Translations under genes and position numbers: made by a program
Notes under the pieces: model-generated
The model's database searches: none
Seen by the model: the letters and a program-made list of their open reading frames with translations, nothing else
Told to the model about the DNA's origin: nothing
From: Amycolatopsis arida
Lineage (GTDB): Bacteria > Actinomycetota > Actinomycetes > Mycobacteriales > Pseudonocardiaceae
Reading direction: 5' to 3'
DNA: 64,000 nucleotides
Assembly (NCBI RefSeq): GCF_900115565.1
Contig: NZ_FOWW01000003.1
Coordinates: 558,001-622,000, forward strand
Shown here: piece after piece, positions 23,730-32,128 of the stretch
Layout: each line of letters starts with the position of its first letter
Position numbering within the stretch: the first letter of the stretch is position 1

Positions 23730-24644
23730 GTGCCAACACGAACTCGGCGGTCAGCTCGCGGCTCGGTGACCCGGACTTCGCGCAACGTGCTCACCGCCAC
23801 GGCGATCGCGGCCGCGGTGACCGGCTTCTCTCTGCTTGGCGGCGGCACCGCCGCGGCCACCACCCTCGCCGGCTCCTGTTCCGGCACCGTCATCGGCCCC
23901 GCGGGTGAGGCCGTGGCGGTCGACTCCGCGCCGGTCGCCGACATCGTCCGCGCCGCGGCCAAGGAGAAGGCCCGCTTCCTCAACGGTGTCGACCCGGACA
24001 AGCTCGCCAACAAGGTCAACCGCGAAGGCGTGATCCCCGCGGGCACCATTCCCGGCGCGGGTGACGGCGCGTTCAGCGGCGCCCAGGTCGCCAAGATCGT
24101 CGGCACCCGGCTGGAGAAGGACGACGGCGACGGCCTCGGGCCGTGGGTCGACCTCACCGGCGTCAAGAAGGACACCCTCGAGCACATCAAGAGCAAGGTC
24201 TCCGGCCTGTGCGGGCTGACCCTCCGGGCCAAGGCCGAGCCGTCGAGCCAGCCCACCCCACCGCAGCAGGGCGGCACGGCGGGCACCCACGGCGGCACCC
24301 CGGCCCCCGGCGCCACCCCGCTCTCCGGCACCGGCGACGCCCGCGCGCCGCAGCGGGACTACTCCGGCATCCCCACCGCCTCCGCCGGCGTCGCGGTCCC
24401 GCCCGAGCTGCGCTACCCGCCGTCCAGCGGTGTCCCCGGGCAGGGCACGCCCGAGTTCGGCATCCTCGGCGCCGACCAGGGCACCGCCGACGGCACGGCC
24501 GACATCCGCAACGCCGGCAACGCCGACCCGTTGGCCGCCGGCGAGTCGCCGAACGACGTGCAGCTGCCCATGCTGCTCGCCGTGGTCGCGCTGGCCGGGG
24601 TCACCGCGGCGCTCGTCCGGACCTGGGTGCTCCGCCGCGTGTAG
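23730..24644 (+). CDS. Secreted, C-terminally anchored protein, family member C
   Basis: A 304-residue protein that begins with a basic stretch and a signal peptide ending GGTAAATTLAG. A Cys-bearing N-terminal domain follows (GSCSGTVIGPAGEAV ... VSGLCGLTLRAKAE), then a Pro/Gly linker, the shared YSGIPTASAG, TPEFGILGA and RNAGNADPL segments, and the terminal helix LPMLLAVVALAGVTAALVR with TWVLRRV. GTG 23730 is preferred because GAAGGA precedes it; the open frame continues far upstream without a signal sequence. It ends just 7 bp before the rpsF promoter hexamer. The function is unknown. Confidence 0.83.
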   Translation: MPTRTRRSARGSVTRTSRNVLTATAIAAAVTGFSLLGGGTAAATTLAGSCSGTVIGPAGEAVAVDSAPVADIVRAAAKEKARFLNGVDPDKLANKVNREGVIPAGTIPGAGDGAFSGAQVAKIVGTRLEKDDGDGLGPWVDLTGVKKDTLEHIKSKVSGLCGLTLRAKAEPSSQPTPPQQGGTAGTHGGTPAPGATPLSGTGDARAPQRDYSGIPTASAGVAVPPELRYPPSSGVPGQGTPEFGILGADQGTADGTADIRNAGNADPLAAGESPNDVQLPMLLAVVALAGVTAALVRTWVLRRV

Positions 24645-24651
24645 CGACCCG

Positions 24652-24710
24652 TAGACTGGCTCGCTGGCAAACCCTCCTGCCACGGACCGTCCGTGGCCGC
24701 GAAGCCCATA
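24652..24710 (+). promoter_or_regulatory. rpsF promoter (-10 TAGACT) and structured leader, possible S6:S18 element
   Basis: TAGACT at 24652-24657 is followed by a leader of about 50 nt. The leader holds a perfect 8-bp hairpin GCCACGGA-CCG-TCCGTGGC (24679-24697), framed by possible outer pairing of GGCT with AGCC. Many bacteria control rpsF-rpsR by S6:S18 binding to a leader with a conserved CCG. The unpaired CCG here fits that idea but is not proof. Confidence 0.45.
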
Positions 24711-24724
24711 GGAGGTGAGTGGTT

Positions 24725-25054
24725 GTGTCACGCCATTACGAGGTAATGGTCATCCTGGATCCCAGCCTCGACGAGCGCACGGTCGCCCCGACGCTGGAGA
24801 ACTTCCTGAAGGTGATCCGCAACTCCGGCGGCAGCGTCGAGAAGGTTGACGTGTGGGGCCGCCGGCGGTTGTCCTACGAGATCAAGAAGAACGCCGAGGG
24901 GATCTACGCCGTCCTCGACCTCAACACCACGCCCGACGCGGTGAAGGAGCTCGACCGGCAGCTGTCCCTGCAGGAGACCGTGCTGCGCACCAAGGTCGTG
25001 CGCCGCGAGGCCCCGCGTCCCGGTTCCCGAGTGGCCCGTAGGGCCAAGGTCTGA
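24725..25054 (+). CDS. rpsF: 30S ribosomal protein S6
   Basis: A 109-residue S6 that binds S18 and 16S rRNA in the platform of the 30S subunit. It has the typical opening [18 protein letters not shown] and [27 protein letters not shown]. The GTG at 24725 is chosen over the in-frame GTG at 24719 because GGAGG at 24711-24715 gives normal spacing only to the former. It is the first gene of rpsF-ssb-rpsR-rplI. Confidence 0.97.
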   Translation: MSRHYEVMVILDPSLDERTVAPTLENFLKVIRNSGGSVEKVDVWGRRRLSYEIKKNAEGIYAVLDLNTTPDAVKELDRQLSLQETVLRTKVVRREAPRPGSRVARRAKV

Positions 25055-25064
25055 GGCGACGACC

Positions 25065-25556
25065 ATGGCTGGAGACACCGTCATCACCGTCGTCGGGAAC
25101 CTGACCGCCGACCCCGAGCTGCGGTTCACCCCGTCCGGCGCCGCGGTCGCGAACTTCACCGTCGCGTCCACCCCGCGCATCTTCGACCGGCAGTCCGGCG
25201 AGTGGAAGGACGGCGAGGCGCTGTTCCTGCGCTGCAACATCTGGCGGCAGGCCGCCGAGAACGTCGCGGAGTCGCTGACCAGGGGCGCCCGCGTCATCGT
25301 GCAGGGCCGGCTCAAGCAGCGTTCGTTCGAGACCAAGGAAGGCGAGAAGCGCACCGTGGTCGAGCTCGAGGTCGACGAGATCGGCCCCTCGCTGCGGTAT
25401 GCCACCGCCAAGGTGAACAAGGTCAGCCGCGGCAGCGGTGGTGGCGGCGGCTACGGCGGTGGCGGCGGGGCGCCCGCCGACGACCCGTGGGGCTCCGCGC
25501 CGGCGGCGAGCGGCAGCTCGGCCGGCGGCGGCTTCGCCGACGAGCCTCCCTTCTAA
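25065..25556 (+). CDS. ssb: Single-stranded DNA-binding protein
   Basis: A 163-residue SSB that binds single-stranded DNA as a tetramer. The OB fold (about 1-115) begins [20 protein letters not shown] and includes [22 protein letters not shown] Gly-rich linker leads to the acidic protein-interaction tip ADEPPF. It starts 10 bp after rpsF. The linker is short compared with many actinobacterial paralogues. Confidence 0.97.
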   Translation: MAGDTVITVVGNLTADPELRFTPSGAAVANFTVASTPRIFDRQSGEWKDGEALFLRCNIWRQAAENVAESLTRGARVIVQGRLKQRSFETKEGEKRTVVELEVDEIGPSLRYATAKVNKVSRGSGGGGGYGGGGGAPADDPWGSAPAASGSSAGGGFADEPPF

Positions 25557-25592
25557 GACAACCACTGATCGTTCTTTCCCCAGGAGTACACC

Positions 25593-25841
25593 GTGGCCAA
25601 GCCACCCATTCGCAAGCCCAAGAAGAAGGTCTGCGTCTTCTGCAAGGACGCCAGGAAGGGCCGTGCGGAACTGATCGACTACAAGGACACCAACCTGCTG
25701 CGGAAGTACATCTCCGACCGCGGCAAGATCCGGGCCCGCCGGGTCACCGGGAACTGCAGCCAGCACCAGCGCGACGTGGCCACCGCGGTCAAGAACGCCC
25801 GCGAGATGGCGCTGTTGCCCTACACCTCGACCGCTCGCTAG
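25593..25841 (+). CDS. rpsR: 30S ribosomal protein S18 (zinc-binding C+ type)
   Basis: An 82-residue S18. The motif [11 protein letters not shown] plus the later NCSQHQ gives a CxxC...CxxH set expected to bind zinc, that is, the C+ form. Actinobacteria often keep a zinc-free second copy elsewhere for zinc starvation. The body has [21 protein letters not shown]. The GTG start follows AGGAGT. Confidence 0.97.
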   Translation: MAKPPIRKPKKKVCVFCKDARKGRAELIDYKDTNLLRKYISDRGKIRARRVTGNCSQHQRDVATAVKNAREMALLPYTSTAR

Positions 25842-25856
25842 AAAGGGGGGAGTTCC

Positions 25857-26315
25857 ATGGCGAAGATCATCCTGACCACCGACGTGGCGAACCTCGGTGG
25901 TCCTGGCGACATCGTCGAGGTCAAGGACGGCTACGCGCGCAACTACCTGTTGCCGCGGGGCTACGCCATCCGGGCCACCAAGGGCGCCGAGAAGAACGTG
26001 CAGACGATCCGCAGGACCCAGGAGTCCAAGCGGATCCGCGACCTCGACCACGCCAAGGAGATCAAGGCGACGCTCGAGGGTCTCGGCGCGGTTCCGCTGT
26101 CGGCCAAGGCCGCCGAGGGCTCGAAGAAGCTGTTCGGCTCGGTCACCGCGACCGACGTGGTGAACGCGATCAAGTCCGCCGGTGGGCCGCAGCTCGACAA
26201 GCGGGTCATCGAGCTGCGCGAGCACATCAAGACGCTGGGCCGGCACCAGGTCACCGCCCGGCTGCACCCGGACGTGCGGGCCGACGTCCAGCTCGAGGTC
26301 ACCGCGACGAAGTAG
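25857..26315 (+). CDS. rplI: 50S ribosomal protein L9
   Basis: A 152-residue L9 with the N-terminal rRNA-binding domain ([31 protein letters not shown]), a long connecting helix (about 45-75) and the C-terminal domain ending [23 protein letters not shown] precedes the ATG. It is the last gene of the ribosomal/ssb operon, followed by a strong hairpin. Confidence 0.97.
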   Translation: MAKIILTTDVANLGGPGDIVEVKDGYARNYLLPRGYAIRATKGAEKNVQTIRRTQESKRIRDLDHAKEIKATLEGLGAVPLSAKAAEGSKKLFGSVTATDVVNAIKSAGGPQLDKRVIELREHIKTLGRHQVTARLHPDVRADVQLEVTATK

Positions 26316-26333
26316 CCGATCGGGTCGTGGCAC

Positions 26334-26365
26334 CGGGGCCGTTCCTCAACCGAGGAGCGGCCCCG
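26334..26365 (+). terminator. Hairpin terminator of the rpsF-ssb-rpsR-rplI operon
   Basis: A 14-bp stem (CGGGGCCGTTCCTC with its near-complement, one G-T pair) around an AACC loop, followed by TTCTCGTTC. It begins 18 bp after the rplI stop. Confidence 0.85.
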
Positions 26366-26515
26366 TTCTCGTTCGGGGAACCGGCTCGTCACCCCGCGCG
26401 TCGATAGCGATGTGGCTGCTTGACGGCGCGTCCCGGCCACCAGGAAACTTGACCCGCACTCCAGAGCGGCTCGAGCCGGGGTGCGTCCATGGGGAGTGAA
26501 GGGGACCTACAGCGC

Positions 26516-26935
26516 ATGACAGGACCCATCGACAGGATGCCGGCGATGCCGGCGATGCCGGCGGTGCTCGTCGGCAAGGCCGCGGCGGGTGGGGCGCCGA
26601 TGCCCGGGGGAGGCGCGTCCGGCGGGTACCGGTTCGACGAGACGCAGATCGACGGCATCATCCAGCAGTGGGAGGACCTGCTGGCCGACCTCGAGGCCGA
26701 CGAGCGCGACGCGGAGAGCCTCGCGAAGGTCAAGGCCCCCGGCCGGGAGTTCGCCAGCGGCGACTTCGTCTCCCGCGCCAACCCCTCGGGCAAGGCGTTC
26801 CTCGAGCAGTCCGACCGCATGCGCAAGTACGTCCAGCAGTACCTCGACGCGCTGAAGAACGCCAAGAAGGCCACCGCGACGACCGAAGAGAACGCCGAGG
26901 CGGACATCCGGGCGACGGGAGCGGGGCAGGCATGA
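26516..26935 (+). CDS. Small helical ESX-associated protein (WXG100-like)
   Basis: A 139-residue protein. A Met/Pro/Ala/Gly-rich N-terminus (RMPAMPAMPAV) precedes an all-helical domain of about 90 residues (FDETQIDGIIQQWEDLLADLEADERDAESLAKV ... FLEQSDRMRKYVQQYLDALKNA). This resembles the small partner proteins of type VII secretion substrates, although the WXG turn is not conserved. ATG 26516 follows AAGGGGA and is preferred to ATG 26489. Its stop overlaps the next start in ATGA, so it is co-translated with the DUF3558 lipoprotein and probably with the PPE-like and EspG genes. Confidence 0.75.
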   Translation: MTGPIDRMPAMPAMPAVLVGKAAAGGAPMPGGGASGGYRFDETQIDGIIQQWEDLLADLEADERDAESLAKVKAPGREFASGDFVSRANPSGKAFLEQSDRMRKYVQQYLDALKNAKKATATTEENAEADIRATGAGQA

Positions 26936-27540
26936 GGACGCTGCGGGCGCTCGGCCTCGGCGCCGCCGTGCTGGCCACCGCGGGCCTGCTCGCCGCGTGC
27001 GGTGGCACGGAGGGCGGTACGCCGACCGCCGGGCCCGGCCCGACGACCACCACCACGGGCGGGCAGAACGGCGGCTCCGGATCGGCGCCGAAGGTGGCCG
27101 ACCCGCTGGACCCGCAACCGCTGGTCACCGACCCGTGCGGTCTGGTCACCGACGGACAGCTCGCCGAGCTGGGTCTGGAGAAGGAGCGCGAGCGCGACAC
27201 CGCCACCGGCGAGAAGGAGTGCGTCTGGCGGCAGACCGCGCAGCCGGAGAACACGATCGCTGTCTCCGCGTTCAGGTCGAACCCCAACGGCCTCGGCGAC
27301 ATCTATGACCAGCGGAACGAGCAGGAGTACTTCGACGAGGTGACCATCGGCGGGTACCCGGCGGTGTTCGCCTCCGAGCTCGACCGCCGCGACGACGGGC
27401 GCTGCGCGCTGTGGATCGGCGTCACCGACCAGGTCGTCACCTCCATCCAGACCCAGCTCGACGAAGGACCGGACGTGACCGCACCGTGCCCGGTGGCGGA
27501 GCGGACCGGGCGAGCCGTGATCGACACCCTGGGGGGTTGA
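26932..27540 (+). CDS. DUF3558 lipoprotein
   Basis: A 202-residue lipoprotein with a signal peptide and lipobox LLAAC (Cys near residue 23). A Gly/Thr-rich linker is followed by the DUF3558 fold with PCGLVTDGQLAELGL, ECVWRQ and CALWIGVTDQVVTSIQTQ. DUF3558 proteins in Pseudonocardiaceae are commonly encoded between WXG-like and PPE-like genes. The molecular role is unknown. It is predicted to sit on the outer face of the membrane. Confidence 0.88.
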   Translation: MRTLRALGLGAAVLATAGLLAACGGTEGGTPTAGPGPTTTTTGGQNGGSGSAPKVADPLDPQPLVTDPCGLVTDGQLAELGLEKERERDTATGEKECVWRQTAQPENTIAVSAFRSNPNGLGDIYDQRNEQEYFDEVTIGGYPAVFASELDRRDDGRCALWIGVTDQVVTSIQTQLDEGPDVTAPCPVAERTGRAVIDTLGG

Positions 27541-27545
27541 CTGCC

Positions 27546-28889
27546 ATGCCGTTCTTTCTCGTGCCGATCGTGGCCGGGGCCGCCGCCTACGGAGCGGCGA
27601 CGCAGGAGCACGCCGACGAGCACCAGTCCCAGCACGGCGAGCGGACGATCGACGCCTACCAGATCTGGCAGCAGATCACGTCCGGTCCCGGCGCCGGCTC
27701 CATCCAGGACGGCCACCAGTCGGCCGAGACGCTGAAGGGGCGCTACGAGACCCGGATGGAGAAGATCCGCCAGCTCAGCAAGGCGATGGACGCCGCGTGG
27801 CAGGGCGATGCCGGATCGGCGGTGAACTCGGGTGCCCATCCGCTCAAGATCTGGATGGAGGACTCCCAGACGAACCTCGGCTCCACCAGCACGGCGCTGG
27901 AGGGCCAGAACACGGCGTTCACCACGGTGCGGAGCAAGGTGCAGGAGGTGCCGCCGAAGCCGCCGGAGAGCGGCTTCCTGAACACCGTCACGCCGTGGGA
28001 GACCGACACCGACCGGGCGATCAAGGACTACAACACCAAGGCGCAGGTCAACGTCGACGCCTTCAACGCGTACTTCACCTCCAGTCAGGAGAACGCCAAG
28101 ACCATGCCGACGTACAAGGCGGTCGACGGCGAGTTCGGCGACATCGAGGTGGACCCCGACGGCGGCGACAAGGGCAGGGGCGACACGAGGCAGCCGCCCG
28201 GCACGGGGGACCGGCCCGGGAACGGGTTCCCACCCGGGGGCACGCCGCCCGGTGGGAACCAACCCGGCGGCGTGCCGCCGGGGGGCTACCAGCCCGGTGG
28301 GGTACCGCCGGGGGGCTACCAGCCGGGAGGCACCCCACCCGGGGGTTACCAGCCCGGTGGGACGCCGCCCGGTGGCTACCAGCCCGGCGGAGTGCCGCCG
28401 GGGAGCTACCGGCCCGGCGGGGACTACCCGGGGTGGAACGACGGCACCGACGCGGCCTCATACCAGCCCGGCAAGGTGCCGTCGGTCGACATCCCCAGCG
28501 CCACCGGCGGGTTCCCACCCGGCGGCGGTGGCGGCACCGGCGGTGGCACCGGTTCCGGCGGCATCGGTGGTGCCGGCGGGTTCGTGCCGGGTGGCGCGGG
28601 CGGCTTCGGCCCGGGTGGCGGCAGCGGTGCCGCGGCTCCGGGCGCGAGCTCCGGCACCGGTGCGCCCGGGTCGGGTGCCGGTGCGCTGCGCGGGGGCGCG
28701 GCGGCGGCCGGCGCGATCGGTGGAGGCCGCGGTGCCGGCATGATGGGCGGCATGCCCATGGGTGGTGCCGGTGGCCGCGGCAAGGGTTCCGAGGACGAGG
28801 AGCACCAGACGAAGTTCCTCATCGAGGAGGACCCGAACTCCCTGTTCGGCACCGACGAACTGACCGCGCCGCCAGTGATCGGCGAGTAA
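27546..28889 (+). CDS. PPE-like ESX substrate with Pro/Gly repeat domain
   Basis: A 447-residue protein. The helical N-terminal domain (about 1-190) includes YQIWQQITSGPGAGSIQDGH, MDAAWQGDAGSAV and TVTPWETDTDRAIKDYN, resembling the PPE fold. A low-complexity region (about 210-410) is made of repeats of the type GGYQPGGTPPG, then Gly/Ala-rich sequence. The C-terminus QTKFLIEEDPNSLFGTDELTAPPVIGE is the conserved end of actinobacterial PPE-like proteins. Export by an ESX system is likely, with the EspG encoded next as chaperone. No secretion machinery is encoded here. Confidence 0.85.
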   Translation: MPFFLVPIVAGAAAYGAATQEHADEHQSQHGERTIDAYQIWQQITSGPGAGSIQDGHQSAETLKGRYETRMEKIRQLSKAMDAAWQGDAGSAVNSGAHPLKIWMEDSQTNLGSTSTALEGQNTAFTTVRSKVQEVPPKPPESGFLNTVTPWETDTDRAIKDYNTKAQVNVDAFNAYFTSSQENAKTMPTYKAVDGEFGDIEVDPDGGDKGRGDTRQPPGTGDRPGNGFPPGGTPPGGNQPGGVPPGGYQPGGVPPGGYQPGGTPPGGYQPGGTPPGGYQPGGVPPGSYRPGGDYPGWNDGTDAASYQPGKVPSVDIPSATGGFPPGGGGGTGGGTGSGGIGGAGGFVPGGAGGFGPGGGSGAAAPGASSGTGAPGSGAGALRGGAAAAGAIGGGRGAGMMGGMPMGGAGGRGKGSEDEEHQTKFLIEEDPNSLFGTDELTAPPVIGE

Positions 28890-28988
28890 GGTCTCGCTGC
28901 GGGCCACCGTCGCGGCCGCTGCCGGCCGGACGGTGACGGGTGGGGCGCGCCGTCCGCGCCCGATTCGAACGGAGAACGAGGACCCACG

Positions 28989-29783
28989 GTGCTGGACAAG
29001 CAGGTCACGTTGACGACCGGCACCCTGCTCAACCTGATCCGGCGTCACGGCGCCGAGCCGCACACCGTGCTGGCGAGCACACCGACGTGGCTCAGCGACG
29101 AGGCACGCCGGGCGCAGGACGAGCGGGCCAACGCGGAACTGGCCGGGTACGGTCTGCTCGGTCCGCGCGGTGTCGACCCGGGGTTGCGGGCCACGCTGGA
29201 CGCGGTCGCGCGGCCGGAGGTGGAGTTCTACGCCTGGATCCAGGGTGGCTACGAGGGCCAGCCGCTCAACTACACGGTGCTGGCCGGGAGCGCGGGCGGG
29301 GAAGGGTTCGTGCTGGCCCGCAACACCGACCACGAGGGGATCGTGCTGGTCTCCGTGCGGCCGAACGAGTTGCTGGAGAACTTCGTGGCGCAGCTCCCCG
29401 GGCTCGCGCCGGGTAAGGGCCAGCCGCTGTCCGTACCGAAGAGCGAGGCGACCGGGTCACGGGCGGCCCGCCACCCCGACGACGACGGGTACGCCGTGCT
29501 GCGCAGCGGGACGCCCAGCGCGGGCGGTCGGGCCGTCGAGGAACTGCGGCGCATCCTCGGGCTGCGCCGGCTGGGCGGTGGAGCCCTCTACGCGGCCGCG
29601 CGAACCCGCGGCGGCAGCCGGCAGCGGGTGGACCGGCCGGTGAACTACATCGACACGGTCGAGGGCCGCTGGTTGACCGAGGAGCGGCCGGGCAGCGGGG
29701 AGCCGATGATCGTGTTCACCCCGGCCACGCCCCAACTCCTCGCCGACCGGCTGCGCGGCGCGCGCGGCCGCCTGGGCGGCTGA
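28989..29783 (+). CDS. espG: EspG-family ESX secretion chaperone
   Basis: A 264-residue cytosolic protein of the EspG family, which binds PE-PPE type substrates and delivers them to type VII secretion. Family features include LDKQVTLTTGTLLNLIRRHGAEPHTVLAS near the N-terminus, the central FYAWIQGGYEGQPLNYTVLAG and the C-terminal YIDTVEGRWLTEERP segment. The GTG at 28989 follows GGAGAACGAGGA. It is the last gene of the four-gene ESX accessory cluster. Confidence 0.9.
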   Translation: MLDKQVTLTTGTLLNLIRRHGAEPHTVLASTPTWLSDEARRAQDERANAELAGYGLLGPRGVDPGLRATLDAVARPEVEFYAWIQGGYEGQPLNYTVLAGSAGGEGFVLARNTDHEGIVLVSVRPNELLENFVAQLPGLAPGKGQPLSVPKSEATGSRAARHPDDDGYAVLRSGTPSAGGRAVEELRRILGLRRLGGGALYAAARTRGGSRQRVDRPVNYIDTVEGRWLTEERPGSGEPMIVFTPATPQLLADRLRGARGRLGG

Positions 29784-30044
29784 CCGCTGCCGCGCGCTGG
29801 GCACGCGGGACGAGCCGCCCGCCCGCCGGACCCGACCGGTGCTGTCCGGAGCCGTGGGCACGAGCGCCGCTTTCGCCGCCGAGCGATGACGGCCGTGTGT
29901 TCGGTGCCCGCCGGGACGGTCACCCGGCCGACAGCGGGACACCGCGTTCGCGTCTGCTCTCCGTGGTCGTCGCCGGGCGTGTCGTGTCCCCTCTCGCGGT
30001 GAGCCGATCGGCGCAACGAGCGGGCCGTCCACCCTCCGTGACAT

Positions 30045-30268
30045 TCATCCACAGGCAGCCCTCCGACGGGGGCACAGCCATCCCCGCGACACGCCGAACA
30101 CAGCTTCCCGGCGACACGCCGAGGCAACACCGAGAAAAGTTACCCACAGCTCATACACATAGTCTGACCTGCGCGTTTCTTCTTGGCGAATATCCTTGTC
30201 CCCAGGTTGTCCACAGGGTTCGAGGAGCTTGTGGCTCGTTGAGGGCAGCCATCCACAGCCTGTCCACA
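30045..30268 (+). promoter_or_regulatory. Cluster of DnaA-box-like 9-mers upstream of dnaB
   Basis: All on the + strand: TCATCCACA (30045), TTACCCACA (30140), TCATACACA (30151), TTGTCCCCA (30196), a perfect TTGTCCACA (30207-30215), CCATCCACA (30249) and CTGTCCACA (30260). The surrounding DNA is AT-richer than its neighbourhood. DnaA-dependent control of dnaB or DnaA titration is inferred. It is not oriC-like enough to be called an origin. Confidence 0.55.
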
Positions 30269-30421
30269 GGACGGTCCCCAAGCCGGTTTGCCTACCTCTG
30301 TTCAAGGGCCTTAGCGTGCCGCCGAACCGGTGGTGCCCCCACCGGCGCCCGCGCCCGACGAGCCGCCGAGAACCCCGCGAAACGCCGGGCGCGCCGACCC
30401 GACCCCCGTCCCCTGATCCGA

Positions 30422-30442
30422 TATCCTCGAACGAGTGTTCGA
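30422..30442 (+). promoter_or_regulatory. dnaB promoter hexamer and overlapping LexA/SOS box
   Basis: TATCCT (30422-30427) is a plausible -10. TCGAAC-GAGT-GTTCGA (30427-30442) is a perfect match to the actinobacterial LexA consensus TCGAAC-N4-GTTCGA. It would sit over the transcription start, where bound LexA blocks RNA polymerase. Confidence 0.65.
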
Positions 30443-30466
30443 TGAGCGAGGGAGGTGCCTGCACCG

Positions 30467-31858
30467 GTGGCGATCACCGACGACCGCGGTCCCGCGTTCG
30501 CGTCGTCCGAGCCCGGCCCGCCGGCCGAGTTCGAGCGCCAGCCGCCGCAGGACATCGCCGCCGAGCAGTCCGTCCTGGGCGGCATGTTGCTGTCGAAGGA
30601 TGCCATCGCCGACGTGGTCGAGGTGCTTCGGCCCGGCGACTTCTACCGCCCCGCGCACCAGGCCGTCTACGACTGCGTCCTCGACCTCTACGGGCGTGGC
30701 GAGCCGGCCGACCCGATCACCGTGTCGGCCGAGCTCGAGCGCAGGGGTGAGCTCGGCCGCGTCGGTGGGGCGCCGTACCTGCACACCCTGATCGCCACCG
30801 TGCCCACGGCGGCCAACGCCGCCTACTACGCGGAGATCGTCGCCGAGAAGGCCATCCTGCGGCGGCTGGTCGAGGCCGGTACCAGGATCGTCCAGTACGG
30901 CTACGGGGCGAACGCCAACGACCGCAGCGACATCAACGAGGTGGTCGACCGCGCCCAGGCCGCGATCTACGAGGTCACCGAGCGGCGCACGAGCGAGGAC
31001 TACATCGCGCTGGAGGAGCTGCTCCAGCCGACCATGGACGAGATCGACGCGATCGCCTCCCGCGGCGGCACCGCACAGGGCGTGCCCACCGGGTTCATCG
31101 ACCTGGACGAGGTCACCAACGGGCTGCACCCCGGTCAGATGGTCATCGTCGCTGCCCGACCCGGTGTCGGTAAGTCGACGCTCGGGCTCGACTTCGCCCG
31201 GTCGTGCTCGATCAGGCACGGCATGACCAGCGTGATCTTCTCCCTGGAGATGAGCCGCACCGAGATCGTGATGCGCATGCTGTCGGCGGAGGCGCGGATC
31301 CGGCTGCAGGACATGCGCAGCGGCCGCATGTCCGACGACGATTGGACGCGGCTGGCACGGCGGATGAGCGAGATCAGCGAGGCTCCGCTGTTCATCGACG
31401 ACTCGCCGAACATGACGATGATGGAGATCCGAGCCAAGGCGCGGCGGCTGAAGCAGCGCAACGACCTCAAGCTGATCGTCGTCGACTACATGCAGCTGAT
31501 GACGTCGGGCAAGCGGGTGGAGTCGCGGCAGCAGGAGGTCTCGGAGTTCTCCCGGCAGCTGAAGCTGCTGGCGAAGGAGCTCGAGGTGCCGGTGGTGGCG
31601 ATCAGCCAGCTGAACCGCGGGCCGGAGCAGCGCACCGACAAGCGGCCGATGCTGTCGGACCTGCGGGAGTCGGGCTCGCTGGAGCAGGACGCCGACATCG
31701 TGCTGCTGATCAACCGCCCCGACGCATGGGAGCGCGACGACCCACGCGCCGGCGAGGCCGACCTGATCGTGGCCAAGCACCGTGCCGGTCCCACCAGCAC
31801 GATCGTGGTGGCGCACCAGCTGCACTACAGCCGCTTCGCCGACCTGGCCCAGGGCTGA
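30467..31858 (+). CDS. dnaB: Replicative DNA helicase
   Basis: A 463-residue hexameric helicase that unwinds the replication fork and recruits primase. The N-terminal domain (about 20-120) begins PPQDIAAEQSVLGGMLLS. The RecA-like C-terminal domain has Walker A ARPGVGKST, FSLEMSR, Walker B LIVVDYMQLM, AISQLNRG and the arginine-finger region KRPMLSDLRESGSLEQDAD. There is no intein, unlike the M. tuberculosis gene. GTG 30467 is preferred over GTG 30455 because GGGAGG ends at 30454, giving a 12-bp rather than zero spacing. Confidence 0.97.
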   Translation: MAITDDRGPAFASSEPGPPAEFERQPPQDIAAEQSVLGGMLLSKDAIADVVEVLRPGDFYRPAHQAVYDCVLDLYGRGEPADPITVSAELERRGELGRVGGAPYLHTLIATVPTAANAAYYAEIVAEKAILRRLVEAGTRIVQYGYGANANDRSDINEVVDRAQAAIYEVTERRTSEDYIALEELLQPTMDEIDAIASRGGTAQGVPTGFIDLDEVTNGLHPGQMVIVAARPGVGKSTLGLDFARSCSIRHGMTSVIFSLEMSRTEIVMRMLSAEARIRLQDMRSGRMSDDDWTRLARRMSEISEAPLFIDDSPNMTMMEIRAKARRLKQRNDLKLIVVDYMQLMTSGKRVESRQQEVSEFSRQLKLLAKELEVPVVAISQLNRGPEQRTDKRPMLSDLRESGSLEQDADIVLLINRPDAWERDDPRAGEADLIVAKHRAGPTSTIVVAHQLHYSRFADLAQG

Positions 31859-32128
31859 CCCGCGCGGATGTAGGGTCTCAGATTACGTGGCCGAATCTCA
31901 CGAACGGTGGCCAAGCGGTGGGCCGAACGGCCCTCGATCTGAGGCTCCTGGTCGGAGGGTCCACCCGTTCGGGTTTCTGGTCGCGAACGGGACCCATGGT
32001 CGGTTCCTCGGCAACGCGATCCGGACGTCCGCCTCCGACCGGAAACGCTTTGCCCCAGCCGGGGAGACGTTGTTACCGTCACGCCACCGCGAGAGGCGCG
32101 TGAGCACAGGACAGGGAGGTTGATGATT

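Larger units (their letters stand above)
29784..30466. other. Long regulatory interval between espG and dnaB
   Basis: No gene is visible. The left part is ordinary GC-rich DNA. From about 30040 it becomes comparatively AT-rich and carries the DnaA-box cluster (30045-30268), then a promoter-like TATCCT and a LexA-type box immediately before dnaB. Confidence 0.7.

Noticed and set aside
28245-28440. CRISPR-like or mobile repeat in the PPE-like gene
   Set aside because: The repeats encode in-frame Pro/Gly-rich units of the protein, with no spacers.
30045-30268. Chromosomal origin oriC
   Set aside because: DnaA boxes are present, but dnaA and dnaN are absent; actinobacterial origins lie between those genes. 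Kept only as a DnaA-related regulatory region.
31905-31990. tRNA-like string (TGGCCAAGCGGT resembling a D-arm, then a CTCGATCTGAG loop)
   Set aside because: Acceptor stem cannot pair, the anticodon stem has mismatches and no proper T-arm follows; taken as chance.
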